Part shown: piece by piece, positions 51,609 to 61,505 of the stretch | Layout: each line of letters opens with the position of its first letter | Position numbering within the stretch: the first letter of the stretch is position 1 | Assembly: GCA_033220425.1 (NCBI GenBank) | Contig: CM065646.1 | Span: 5,339,501 to 5,403,500, forward strand | Length of the DNA stretch: 64,000 bases | Direction of reading: 5' to 3' | DNA from: Lepraria neglecta | Taxonomy: Eukaryota > Ascomycota > Lecanoromycetes > Lecanorales > Stereocaulaceae | The notes under the pieces: generated by a model | The model's database searches: none | What the model was told of the DNA's origin: nothing | The model's input: only the letters and a program-made list of their open reading frames with translations | Translations under genes and position numbers: made by a program

Positions 51609-54600
51609 TCAGGGCACGGTGTTGGTGGGGCGACTGTCAACACCATTGCTCGTATTGGTAACATTGGCGTCGTCGTCGAACCATGCGTTGATGGCGCCGA
51701 ACAGCATCTTCCATACATTGCCATCAGAGGATTCCGTATCAATGATGTCGCTAAGGTATATACTTCTTAGCAATTTGCGTTCAGCGCCGTGTGACTGAGC
51801 AAGACTTACAGGGGTAAATCCAAACCAGAATCTAGATGCTCCAGCCGTTCGATACCCTCTGCATCATTTCCAAAACGAATGAATTGAATCCCGAATTGTT
51901 CCTTGTGGAATTGATGTTGCCTCAAACAATCGACAAGCTCCTTGACGATATCAGTTGGGTCGCAGCCAGGCTGCCAGACTCCGTCGGTGAAGATATAGAG
52001 ATTTTGAGGCCGTACCGGTCGTGGTGTTCGCACTTTATTCCAGATGGAGTTTGATGTCCTTTCTTGTCTGAGTTTTGACTGGTACTCCCGCAGGATCTTC
52101 GACATCTGCCATCGGATATTGGAGGTCCCTCCAGGAGACTTCTTTTCGAGCTTGTCTGACAGCTTGGTCGAAGTCTTCGCTTTGTACTTGTCACTAGATA
52201 TAGTGAAGTATAACTCGATGCCATCAGGGTCAGAGTCCTTGACCATATAGGCCAGCAATCCGAGAAGTTCCTTCACTTCCTTCCAATGCCGTAGCATTGA
52301 CCCAGCATCATCGATGAGGAAAACCTGAGCGAATAGTTAATATAACACAGGCACAGTTGGAGACATTTAAGTGACTTACATGGTCTCGCTGGTTCAAGCT
52401 TTCTAATTGCCGTTGGGACGGTAGATAACCAGATCCACCCTGTTTCTTATTTGCTTTCCATTGAAGGGCAGCAGCCACCGACAGTTGCGGTGTCGATTCG
52501 CGGTGTGGCAGCTTTGCTGGAGGCGTGATAGGCGGAGCTGGAATTGGAGCTGGAGCATTGTGTGGATCTTGCTGACTGATGGGTCGTCTCGCGAATGAGG
52601 TTTGTTCGAGAGCTCCGGTATTGCCGTTGGAGGCAGCTGGAGGTGAACGCGCATTGTTCCTGAAGTTCGCGTTCGGGAAAGTCCCGATTCGATGAGAGCC
52701 TGGCCCTTGAATTGGGTTCGATGTTTCCTGCTGGTAGGTCCTAGAGCTTGTATGGCCATGACCCGAGAAAAATTGGTTTGGATGAGGGTCTGAGAATTGG
52801 TTATCGTCCTCAGGAGAGTTTAGCAGATCATAGTTGTCATGGCCGACGATATCTGAATCGTCGGACTGTGTCGGTCGATGGCTAAGATAATATGCACGGC
52901 GGGAAGATCTTCGAGCTGGGGTTGAGTCATTAGAATTAGCGTGGCGAACCTCGGTTTCCGGATATTTTATACTGTCTGGGTAGTTCCCAGGCATTGAAGA
53001 AATTGTGTTGTGGCGAGGAGGTGGTGTTGTTTGCTGGGGGAGAGAGAACTCGGGTGGGAGTTCAGGGGGTGTTTGTGGCCGCCCTGCCGCTTTTGTTTGG
53101 GAACTACCACCAGTATGAGCAGGAGGACGTTCAATTGTAGATTCTTGAAGCTTCTCCTCTGCCGCTGCTATGATTTGTCCCGATTTGAACAATAGGTATT
53201 TGGCATCCGGGCGACCATCAGGCTTCTCTAACATGTCTTTGATCATGGAGTACAAAGCTGGCTCAGTGGTGATGTGGTCGGAAGCACGGCGATCTTCAGC
53301 AAGATTTCTATGCATATCGTGCACGATTGACAGGGCTTTCTCCCCATCATGGAAGCAGTCGCTTTCTTTGAAGTTACGCGTCTGGGCAGTCTCCATCTTA
53401 CGCCTTCGACGGTATTCAAGTAAGCCATCCCAGCCGCGGACGACCCAGATAGCAGCTTCGCTGAATACGCATCCCAGAGACCAGATGTCCACATTTTGTT
53501 TCACTGAAAACGGGCTTCTTTCCGTGGGGCCGAACCGGTAGCATTCTGGAGCGCCTATCCCATTGGTCAATGACAAAGATCCTTCAATCCATAGAGAGGG
53601 AGGATCCTACCATAGGTCTGGGTACCCTGAGTATCTCTGTCCGTAGCCTCTGCATCCGACGACGACATCTTCTTTCTGAAGTGGCTTAATCCGAGATCGG
53701 CGAGTTTGAAATGAGAGTCGTAAGACGAATCCCGTTTGTTGCTCTTGACAAGGATGTTGGCAGGCTTCACATCTTGATGCCAGCTAAAACAATCAGCGAA
53801 TCGTATTGGAAGCCTAATGAGGAATAATACCCTTGAAAAATTTGTGGCCCTTCTGCGTTGCTGTGCTGCATGCCATGTATCATCATCAATGCACCTAGGA
53901 TACTGAAAATTCTGCGCCAGAACTCTATTACATCCTCACCTCGAGAAGGTGGTGTAGTCCTTTCAAAATAATTTTCCAGAGTCCCCATGTCTGCATATTC
54001 CAAGATTACGTTGTAGGTGCCATCCTGGATAAAGCTTCCGTAAAATCTGATAATGCTGGGGTCTCTCCCAGCATGCCTGATTTTCCTAAAGGCGCCGACT
54101 TCGTTGGTGTAGTACTTTTCAGCGTCTTTGGTACCATAAGTCTTCAGGACAAATGTGTTCGCGTGCTGATCGTTTGGGTCCTGCTTCGTCTTAGCGGGCG
54201 TGTAAGTGTAGGTAGATTGCATAAAGCATGAACTTTACCGGTTCTGAGTTGGCATTAGGACTCAATTGGTTGTAGTCTGGATGCAAGGTGATTTTGTAGG
54301 TGGTTGCGCTTCCCCCGCCAGCTAGTTTCTGCTTTTTGATGATTGGCAAAGCCTCGTTCGGTTCAAATCGCTTGTCCATGTGGTATTGGAAGACTGGAGG
54401 GCAGAATTCCCATTGCTGGTTGCAGAATGAGGTAAAGAAGTGAGGGTCGGTGCTCGCTATTGGAAAGGAAGTAGGCTTGTTGCCAAAGGGTAGATGGTTG
54501 TCGCATAGGCTATCGTATTGGACAAAATGGTTGATATAGTGCCCTTTGCCGATGAGCAGAAGTATGGAAAACACGTTCGAGTAGTATTTCAAAATTGCAT

Positions 54601-55118
54601 TTGGGTCGACGTTGTGTTCGATGTCTGGGTATAATGCCTCGAGGAGCTTCCGTACACGCTGTGGCTCCTTGAAATATGCCTGAACTTCTCGATATGGGAT
54701 GAAAGGGCGATTGAGTTGGAGTCCGGCGTCATCTCCGGCATCACCGCTGCCCATACAGCGGGCATCGTTAATCCAGTGGAGGAAGTCCTGCAGGTCAGGG
54801 TTGTTGTCGGGTTGGAGCCCAACCATGGCGCACGCGCGCAGTAGACTCGAGATGAGAGGGACCAATAAATGCAAGAGTAACAAGGTTGATCGGCACGGGC
54901 ATACCTCTCGTCTTTGGGTTGATGAGGTTGTCCCTCGACTCTTCTTGGATATAATTGTGAGATGGATTGTAGATGAAGAGAACTCGAAGGAAATGGCGTT
55001 GTAGCCCGAAGGCGTCCCCGCCTTTCCACTTTTCCATTAGGCGAGGCTCAGCAGATAGCAGACAAAACGTAAGGCTGGAGGTTAGCAGTCCGCCTAGGAT
55101 CTCTAGCACGAGCTCCAT
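51609..55118 (-). CDS. Fungal protein kinase fused to a von Willebrand factor A domain
   Basis: A multi-exon gene starting MELVLEILGGLLTSS at 55118. The N-terminal ~280-residue region (FLHWINDARCMG, PFIPYREVQAYF, KLLEALYPDIEH, ILLLIGKGHYINHFVQYD) is of no domain I know. The kinase domain has the Gly loop LAGGGSATTYKI, Lys in FVLKTYG, WHQDVKPANILV (HQD for HRD), LADLGLS (DLG for DFG), GAPECYRFG and DIWSLGCVFSEA. A ~230-residue Pro/Ser/Gln-rich linker follows. Then comes a vWA domain across an intron: DHVFLIDDAGSMLRHWKE (MIDAS-like), LYIFTDGVW, and a last exon DIIDTESSDGNVWKML..WFDDD ending in NTVP at 51609. The catalytic Lys and both Asp are present, so activity is plausible. The first intron junction (~54900) is unresolved. 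Confidence 0.8.
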
Positions 55119-55315
55119 GCAGCAAACCTCTTTAGCTCCACCACTCCATGCCCAATGACGACCATTACTTGACACTTTCAGTTAACAACGTTTGGCAAAT
55201 GCTTGTGCTGCGGCAACTGGCGGTCTAGCTGCAGTTCCAATGATCCTTTAAGTGCGAAAAGCAGGCCCTGCGCGAGGCCAAGGGCGCTGTCCGAGATGAT
55301 CGCTTATCAAGCCGG

Positions 55316-55544
55316 CTCGCGGGTGACAAAAGAATTGGGGGGTTTCCAAGCTTCGCTCAGTGCCCGATAACTTCCCAACGAACAATCGTCAGGACAGACT
55401 TTTGCCGGTAAATTTGTAGAGATTGACGAGCTCTGTGATTTATAAACCAATTCTGAGTCTTTAAAATAAACAGTGGTGGTGTTGTAGCACTGCGCAAGAA
55501 TTCTGGCTTGGCGCCGAAAACCCAATTCTTTTGTCACCTGCGAG
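55316..55544. mobile_element. MITE-like element with terminal inverted repeats
   Basis: The left end CTCGCGGGTGACAAAAGAA continues TTGGG. It is matched in inverse by the right end CCCAATTCTTTTGTCACCTG followed by CGAG. The inverted arms are about 25-35 bp with one internal mismatch near the tip, and the spacer is about 170 bp. A direct repeat GGCTCGCGGGT (55314-55324 and 55548-55558) brackets it, though the left copy overlaps the arm. There is no coding capacity. The superfamily is unknown. Confidence 0.5.
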
Positions 55545-55804
55545 GCTGGCTCGCGGGTCGCAAAAAGGCCCGGACGCCCAGAGGAATCCAATTTATCTTC
55601 AACTTACGATAACCTGACAACGACAGGGATTCAACCTTAGCTTTTGCTGACAAAACTGTTCCGAATAATGTATTCTACAGCTTTGTAGTCAAAAAATTTC
55701 TATCAAAATCACTCGTTGAGGATCTATAGGAAGATAGTTAGATTTGATAAGACGCACTCATGTATCAAACGCGGAGAATTGACAGCCAACATCTTTTGTA
55801 CATA

Positions 55805-55864
55805 CGCTTCTTGTACACACGCTTCTTGTACACACGCTTCTTGTACACACGCTTCTTGTACACG
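55805..55864. repeat. Minisatellite, 15-bp unit x 4
   Basis: The unit CGCTTCTTGTACACA is repeated four times, with the last copy differing at its final base. Partial units lie on both sides. Confidence 0.95.
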
Positions 55865-56310
55865 CTTCGGTTCTAATTGGGCGTGAGACGAATAAATCGA
55901 AGAGTTGAGGGCAAATCCTAGATATTGAAAGAAATGACCTGGCAGTAAGTATTGAGCCGAATTTTACTCGTCAATCAAGCAATAGTCGTATCAAAAGCCC
56001 ATTGCAGTATTGGAGATTAGATGACGGGGTTAACAACGCTTGGATCAGATGCATCAATGCGGGAATTCATTTTCCAAGAAAAAAAAATACTTGTTCAGTA
56101 ATGTAGGTTGCTAATCGTCATACATCTCAGTATTTGAGATGATGGCGTGAGATATATATTAAGTTGATAAGCCATTGAGTAATATGGTGGCTACTATAGG
56201 TGAAAATCCAATCTAATCATGACTTGTGCTGCCACGTGCTCCGAATTGAGTATCTTAAATCAATCTTATGGAACTTTCGGACAAAATAACGTGTGGTGAT
56301 TATTAGACAC

Positions 56311-58330
56311 CTATGCTTCCAACTTGAGATGAGCACCCTTCGATCTTTCTTTTTCTCCTTTTCGGGTCTCCCACCAATAGACGCCGTACCAGGCTAACAG
56401 GGTGAGTAGCATAAGGGGTAAGCTAATAGCGAGGTATAGTTGTATAGCTCCCATCTGGACGATCTTCCCAGACTTTCCTGTACTCGGGGTCTCGAAATGT
56501 ACTATGTCGGTGCTCATAAGCGTCTAATGCCCCTGTAAGTCATGCCTCCGTACAACACGAAGATACATACCGATATGAAAGTTCCAGGTAGAAAGAACAA
56601 AGTGACGAAAGTTATTATCCTCATGGAGATTGTCTCCTGCTTTGTCTTGTGTGCAATCTCATGCATGTCTCGTGTCATTTCCTCCATGTTATCCGCCGAA
56701 AGCTGAGCTCTCGATGCGAGTAATTTACTAACCTCCGTACTTTGATGCTGCAGTATACCGTACAACTGCACCGAATTAGCCTTGTTACTTAGAAAACGTG
56801 ATGATCTCACAATTACCAGACTCTTTCGATCGGCGAGTAGACGCAGCAAGGTCTCGGTTCTCGACTGCTGCATCCGCAGATCATTTTCGATGTGCGAAAC
56901 GCGCTTCTCAAATCGATCGATTTCATATTTGCATTTCAGACCTAGCTCTGGCGGCCAATTTTCCGACTCCAAGAGGGAACGGTAGTGCTGTCTCAGCTCT
57001 GTGAGAACAGTGATATTTGCCTTAAGTACCAAGAGAGTCTCGTTCGCTTTCTCTTCGATGAATTGAATTCTCTGCAAGTCGCTAAAGGAGAATTCTGGCT
57101 GGTTGCCAGCTTGTGGTTGATCAGCTGACCCAATGGGTAATTCGGGGAACGTCGGCATGGCAGGTGGCAAAGCTGGAACTCCTGGGGACTTTTCTTTGAT
57201 AACTTCGCAAGATCGTGCAGCGGCTTTCTCGGATGCTGGACTTGCAAGTCTTCCAGTCATTTGAGTCATTTGAGTAAGACTGTGCTGCGTGATTGGACTT
57301 GGGTATTCTTCGGAGGTTGGACTTGGAAATTCCTTAACTGTCACTGAGAGTATTCGCCGTGTGGTGGCCTGAAGCTCTTCTTCTAAGAAGTTGATGTACC
57401 AACGCCAGTGTTCGCTCGACCAATCGCATAGAAGCATGTGCGTTGCGAGCGTTGATGCAAACGCCCGGTCGACTGTCTCGAAGGAAGACACTTCTGGAAG
57501 GCCTCGTGTACCAGTTGCAGATTTGATTCGATTCTTCATTAGCTGATCGCCTTTCATGACGATCCAAGTAGCTCGACTACTACCAATATCGAAAGCATGA
57601 TATACGGCAGACTGGCGAATAGACCATGGCCATTTTGACTGGCTTTTCGATGGCTCCACCGATTTTAGATTGTAGCACAGTTGTAGATCACGACCGGACC
57701 ATCCTAACTCTGGTATGCTCAAGTTTTCTTGACATTCAGAGAGGCGAGTATCGTGTCTAAAGCCGCTGAAGTGAAAGTCTTGGGCGTATTGCTGTTTCCC
57801 GAATGGAAATACAAAGTCCAAGAAATCTGGCATGACTTGGTGATACGTGAAGATCAACATGAGCATTTCTCGAGACGTCCTGAGCCTTTCTCGTGAATGG
57901 GGTGCGTGTACAAACCTGACAAGAGACCTTCAGCACTTGTGGCTTTTCATTCCAAGACTCTTACCTACACGAATCTGCATCGAGGATCCTCGCGTTCAGG
58001 GAGACAAGCAACACGAAGTTGCTTCTTTAGCTCGCCAGCATCACGTACACGGTTATGCCAAAAAGCTGCGCTCAAAGAATAAGTGAGCAGGTATAGTCCA
58101 ACACTTGAAAGATTAGGCCTGAGTGAAACAAGCATACCTTTACCATGTACATCAAACTCCCAGAAGTCTAGGGCAGCCTCAGCTTTGTTATTGAAGAGGC
58201 GGCCCTCGCGTTCGTTCAGCCGCTCAAAGTATGTGTTTATTTTGTGCTCGTAGGTATTGTGGCGAATGAGGTTTTTCGGGTAGTCAACAGCGGCCTCGCA
58301 AGATGTGGCCAATTGTTCCCTTGTTGTCAT
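56311..58330 (-). CDS. CorA-like membrane protein (fungal CorA-like transporter family)
   Basis: A multi-exon gene starting MTTREQLATSCEAAVDYP at 58330. Joins keep the frame: DFWEFDVHGK-AFWHNRVRDAGEL, then EDPRCRFV followed by FVHAPHSRERLRTS and REMLMLIFTYHQVMPDFLDFVFPFG, a hallmark of this fungal family. The long cytosolic part has FDIGSSRATWIVMKG, ASTLATHMLLCDWSSEHWRWY and a coiled-coil stalk. The membrane hairpin is TISMRIITFVTLFFLPGTFIS, then an intron, then TLMSTDIVHFET and QLYLAISLPLMLLTLLAWYGVYWW. The tail is basic. A GMN-type CorA selectivity motif is not evident, so ion transport is uncertain. It lies next to the kinase-vWA gene in the same orientation. Confidence 0.83.
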
Positions 58331-58739
58331 GATTAGCTAAACGCCCTGAGGGTGGGCGAGCAAGGTATTGAAGGAGCGAAGGGCCAATTTTATATATCGA
58401 AGTGGTGCGAGCACTGCCCGAAAGCTCGGTATTTTGGAAGTCAAGCCTTGATCATCCCCCACCAACTATGTTTGTGGAATGCTCCGCAGCCGCACAAGGG
58501 CTGTCAGGTAGTATCTAATGAGGCTGATATATACGCCATGACTTGTTTGCACGAGATGATGTAGAGGTCTAGACTAATGGTTTGCTCTCAGATGACAAGG
58601 ACCGGTGAGAACGATAGATAGAGCGCCTATGGACCTATGCTATGACTAAGCGATCGGGAGAGCAACAATCGTCATTTGCCTGAGCTTGTGCCGACTTAAC
58701 ACCCGACGCGTGGCGTCCCTCCCCACCAGAAGGCTCCAA
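58331..58739. other. Intergenic, nothing convincing
   Basis: Upstream of the CorA-like gene; it should hold its promoter. Confidence 0.35.
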
Positions 58740-59062
58740 TTAGGTATCAGGCTCTTCCCTTCGCCGTTCAAAGATTTCATCCTTCTCAAACTGTCATAGC
58801 ATTAGGGCTGCAAGGGAAGCGGCGCTGCGACGCCTGAATCCAAGGAAACTCACATCGCTGAGTTTTCTGGGAATCCAAAATTTGAACTCATCGCTGACGT
58901 GCTATAACGGTAGAGTCAGACCATGAAGTGTCAAATGGATCGCGTTCTATGGAGCCGCACCTCAGTGAAGAATTTGTAATTACCAAACAAATTCCTCAGA
59001 TAGTCTTCGACATCGGAAATGTCCAGGCGGTAGGACGGAATGGTCTCCCACGTGTAAGGCAT
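58740..59062 (-). CDS. Small conserved-looking fungal protein, two introns
   Basis: A ~66-residue protein built from three exons with clean signals. Exon 1 codes MPYTWETIPSYRLDISDV and ends YKFFTE before GTGCGG. Exon 2 codes HVSDEFKFWIPRKLSD between TATAG and GTGAGT. Exon 3 codes FEKDEIFERRREEPDT and stops at 58740. The frame also stays open a little upstream (AEAYDI), so an additional 5' exon is possible. The pattern of an aromatic-rich sheet then a (F/W)-P-R/E-x-L end looks like short fungal proteins I have seen as orphans or as tails of larger proteins. No function is proposed. Confidence 0.5.
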
Positions 59063-60079
59063 AATGTCGTATGCCTCGGCTACGAGATTTTCCTTCACTT
59101 AGCAATTCGACGTGAGCTTGTGTCGATTACAAGGGCAGTGAGACAATTCGTCGTCACGAGGTGGGCCTCGAGAAGGGAGGCAACAATGGCAAGGAAATTC
59201 AAAGGAAAGACTGGCTGTCGGCAACTTTAAGTAAAGAGGCGAGGGTGATGAGCCCGGGGCTTTGGCACCAGGAATTGCGGCTGGGGCTGCACTGCCTACC
59301 TGATGCTCAAAGCCTTGCAATTTTTCACGACAAAATTTCCAAGACTGCCTGCCTATCACTCCTAATGCATGTGCGCTGCCCAATTCTCAGCTCGGTCTTC
59401 ACGAGTTCCCCAAGCGCTGATGAATCTGCGACGGTAGCATGATCTTGACCAATAATCGTCAAAGATGGATTTTCTGATCAATGATGTTTGACCAAGGGCT
59501 GGGGTCATGCTGCCTTTATTTGACCGCACGTTCATCTAGGTATAGCTCGGACTTTTGTGGGCTCGTATAATCGGGCGCCTGCCGTTAGAAAACCAATGGT
59601 GGGAAACTCTCGAAAATGCTACAGCTGCGGTAAGCTGCATACCTAAGTAGCAGTTCAGGTAGTGCGAATCCCCAGCACACCATTAACGTAACTTTACAAA
59701 ATGAATCTGCAGTCCTCTGAAGAACCCATTAGGGTTATTCATGTGGAGCTAGGACCCAAGATACGAAGCCTATAGCAATTTGAGTATCAATCAGATGGAA
59801 CCGCATATATGACCGCCGCCTTGCTGACACTCGGCCTACGCAACCACAGGCGTTGAAAATTCTCTTCTATGAAAAGGATTTTCGAGTTCTGAGCAACACC
59901 TCCAATGCTTCTGTGTGGCGAACAACGAGAGACGGATTGTCAGCATCCCGTCAAAAGAGATCCGTAGACACATTTGTTCAAATCACATTCTTTCGGGGTG
60001 CTAAACTCTGTATTCAGTCATCTTGGTGCCTTCATCTCTGGTATGTCATATGCAAGCCATAACTTGTCAAGGCTCGTCG
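59063..60079. other. Intergenic, nothing convincing
   Basis: About 1 kb with short frames only. A 94-codon frame on the minus strand (59099-59383) lies just upstream of, and in frame with, the small gene at 58740, but it ends in a stop and shows no signature. Confidence 0.35.
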
Positions 60080-60995
60080 ATGTTGGTTGATTTCAAGCTA
60101 ATATTCTATCAGTCCGCATTATCAATCGCGTTGCTGGCCCAAGCGGTGCTCGCAATACCACAATTCAAGCCACCTCAACCATCGCTCCTGGGTCTGGTTC
60201 GAGCTATGCGACTATCCCAGCTGGTTGTCCAACACCGACTCTCACATGTTACCAATGCGATTCAAGTTTCCCTCATTCGAGTGAATGGACATCCTGGGAA
60301 TGCATAGCAGCTCAGAACAGAGTCGTTATGGTGGCGGGGAATGATGGAACCGTGGATGGGCCAGACGAGGCAGACGATGTGCTCAATGCTATTGCAGTCA
60401 CGGCTGATGCGGCCTGCATTCATAGGTAAATCTTGAGAGCTGCCAAAGACGATGACGACCTGGCTGACTCGGGGCTCTCTATAGGCAGCTAGTATTGGCG
60501 ATGGTCATGCAAGAGAGTGTCGGTTTCGTTCGAGCTGGCCATGGCGACGGCGGTGCATCAAATGGCCTTGCGCAAGTGCAGCAGACCTCGAGTGACACAC
60601 CAGCCAGTTGCTATAACACCGCTGTCAATGCGTGCCCTTACACGACTATTCTGGAGATGATCCAAGATGGCGTGTTTGGACATGCAGGAAGCACGAGTCC
60701 ACAAACTCCGGGCATAGCTTATTGGCTTCCTGTGGAAGGTGGTGATATTGCCAGAGCAATTAGGGGCTACAACACCGGAAGCATTATAGACGCGAACGAT
60801 CTGGCAAAAATTGTCGCGACGGACCCAAGGACTGGGAAGACATACTTTGCTGGCACGCAAGCATATGTTAGCGATGTTGCTAATCGTATGACTGGAGCCA
60901 GGGTGGGATTGCCACAAACGCCAACGTGTAATCTGGTTACAACCCCGAACGATTACGTCGCTGATGCTTCATGTTCAGCTGGCGCAGCGCAATAG
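60080..60995 (+). CDS. Secreted lysozyme-like (SLT/GH23-like) protein, N-terminus unresolved
   Basis: Two exons (to 60425 and from 60485, intron GTAAAT...CTATAG) code a protein resembling fungal secreted proteins with a lysozyme-like fold. The visible motifs are PTPTLTCYQCDSS, EADDVLNAIAVTADAA, then the catalytic-helix stretch QLVLAMVMQESVGFVRA (candidate Glu in QES). Further on are CPYTTILEMIQDGVFG, AIRGYNTGSI and YVSDVANRMTG. A signal peptide MLVDFKLIFYQSALSIALLA, followed by QAVLAIPQ, begins at 60080 but is in a different frame from the domain; no clear intron joins them. Either an upstream exon supplies the true N-terminus through the acceptor at TTCTATCAG, or the gene has a frameshift. 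If active it would cleave peptidoglycan-like polymers, possibly against bacteria; this is inference. Confidence 0.55.
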
Positions 60996-61505
60996 AAGCT
61001 TTGCATTGTATGGCGTTAAAAATCATAGCATCATGCTGTCATATTAGGGCGTTAGTCGTACAGAATCGTACAGTACCAATCGAGCATTAGGGCTAGAGTC
61101 AGCCATAAGAGCCTCCTCGATCAAATTGACACAGGTTTCAGAGAAACTGTCCTTCTCCTGAGGTTCCGTTGGGTGGTTCCAAGATATTCTGAATATTGAA
61201 GAAAGATGATGCTTGGATGCGAGTGACAGGCGTTAGGGCGCCCCGCCTTAGAAAATTAGCGCGTAGCTAAATTGAGTAAATGTGAAACAATGACGCTCGA
61301 TTGACGATTATTGGTCCCCACACATCTCATTTTGACGCTCTACACCCGAAACCTCAAGACAATCAAGACCGTTTGTCAAACTGCATTGTTTGTCAAGTCT
61401 GCATCACTTCTGAGCTTCTCTGCGAATCTATGTTGAACCTACACGCTGGTCGGGAGCCTGGTCAACAACAGCCAAGAGCTCGTGGACGAACCTCCTGCGC
61501 CTGTG
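60996..61505. other. Intergenic: promoter region of the Munc13-like gene
   Basis: No independent coding signature; the right end stays open in frame with the Munc13-like gene back to about 61440. Confidence 0.4.

Larger units (their letters stand above)
55119..56310. other. Intergenic with a MITE-like element and a minisatellite
   Basis: This holds the kinase-gene promoter on the left, a 229-bp inverted-repeat element (55316-55544), a 15-bp tandem repeat (55805-55864) and AT-rich sequence. No gene is supported. Confidence 0.5.
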
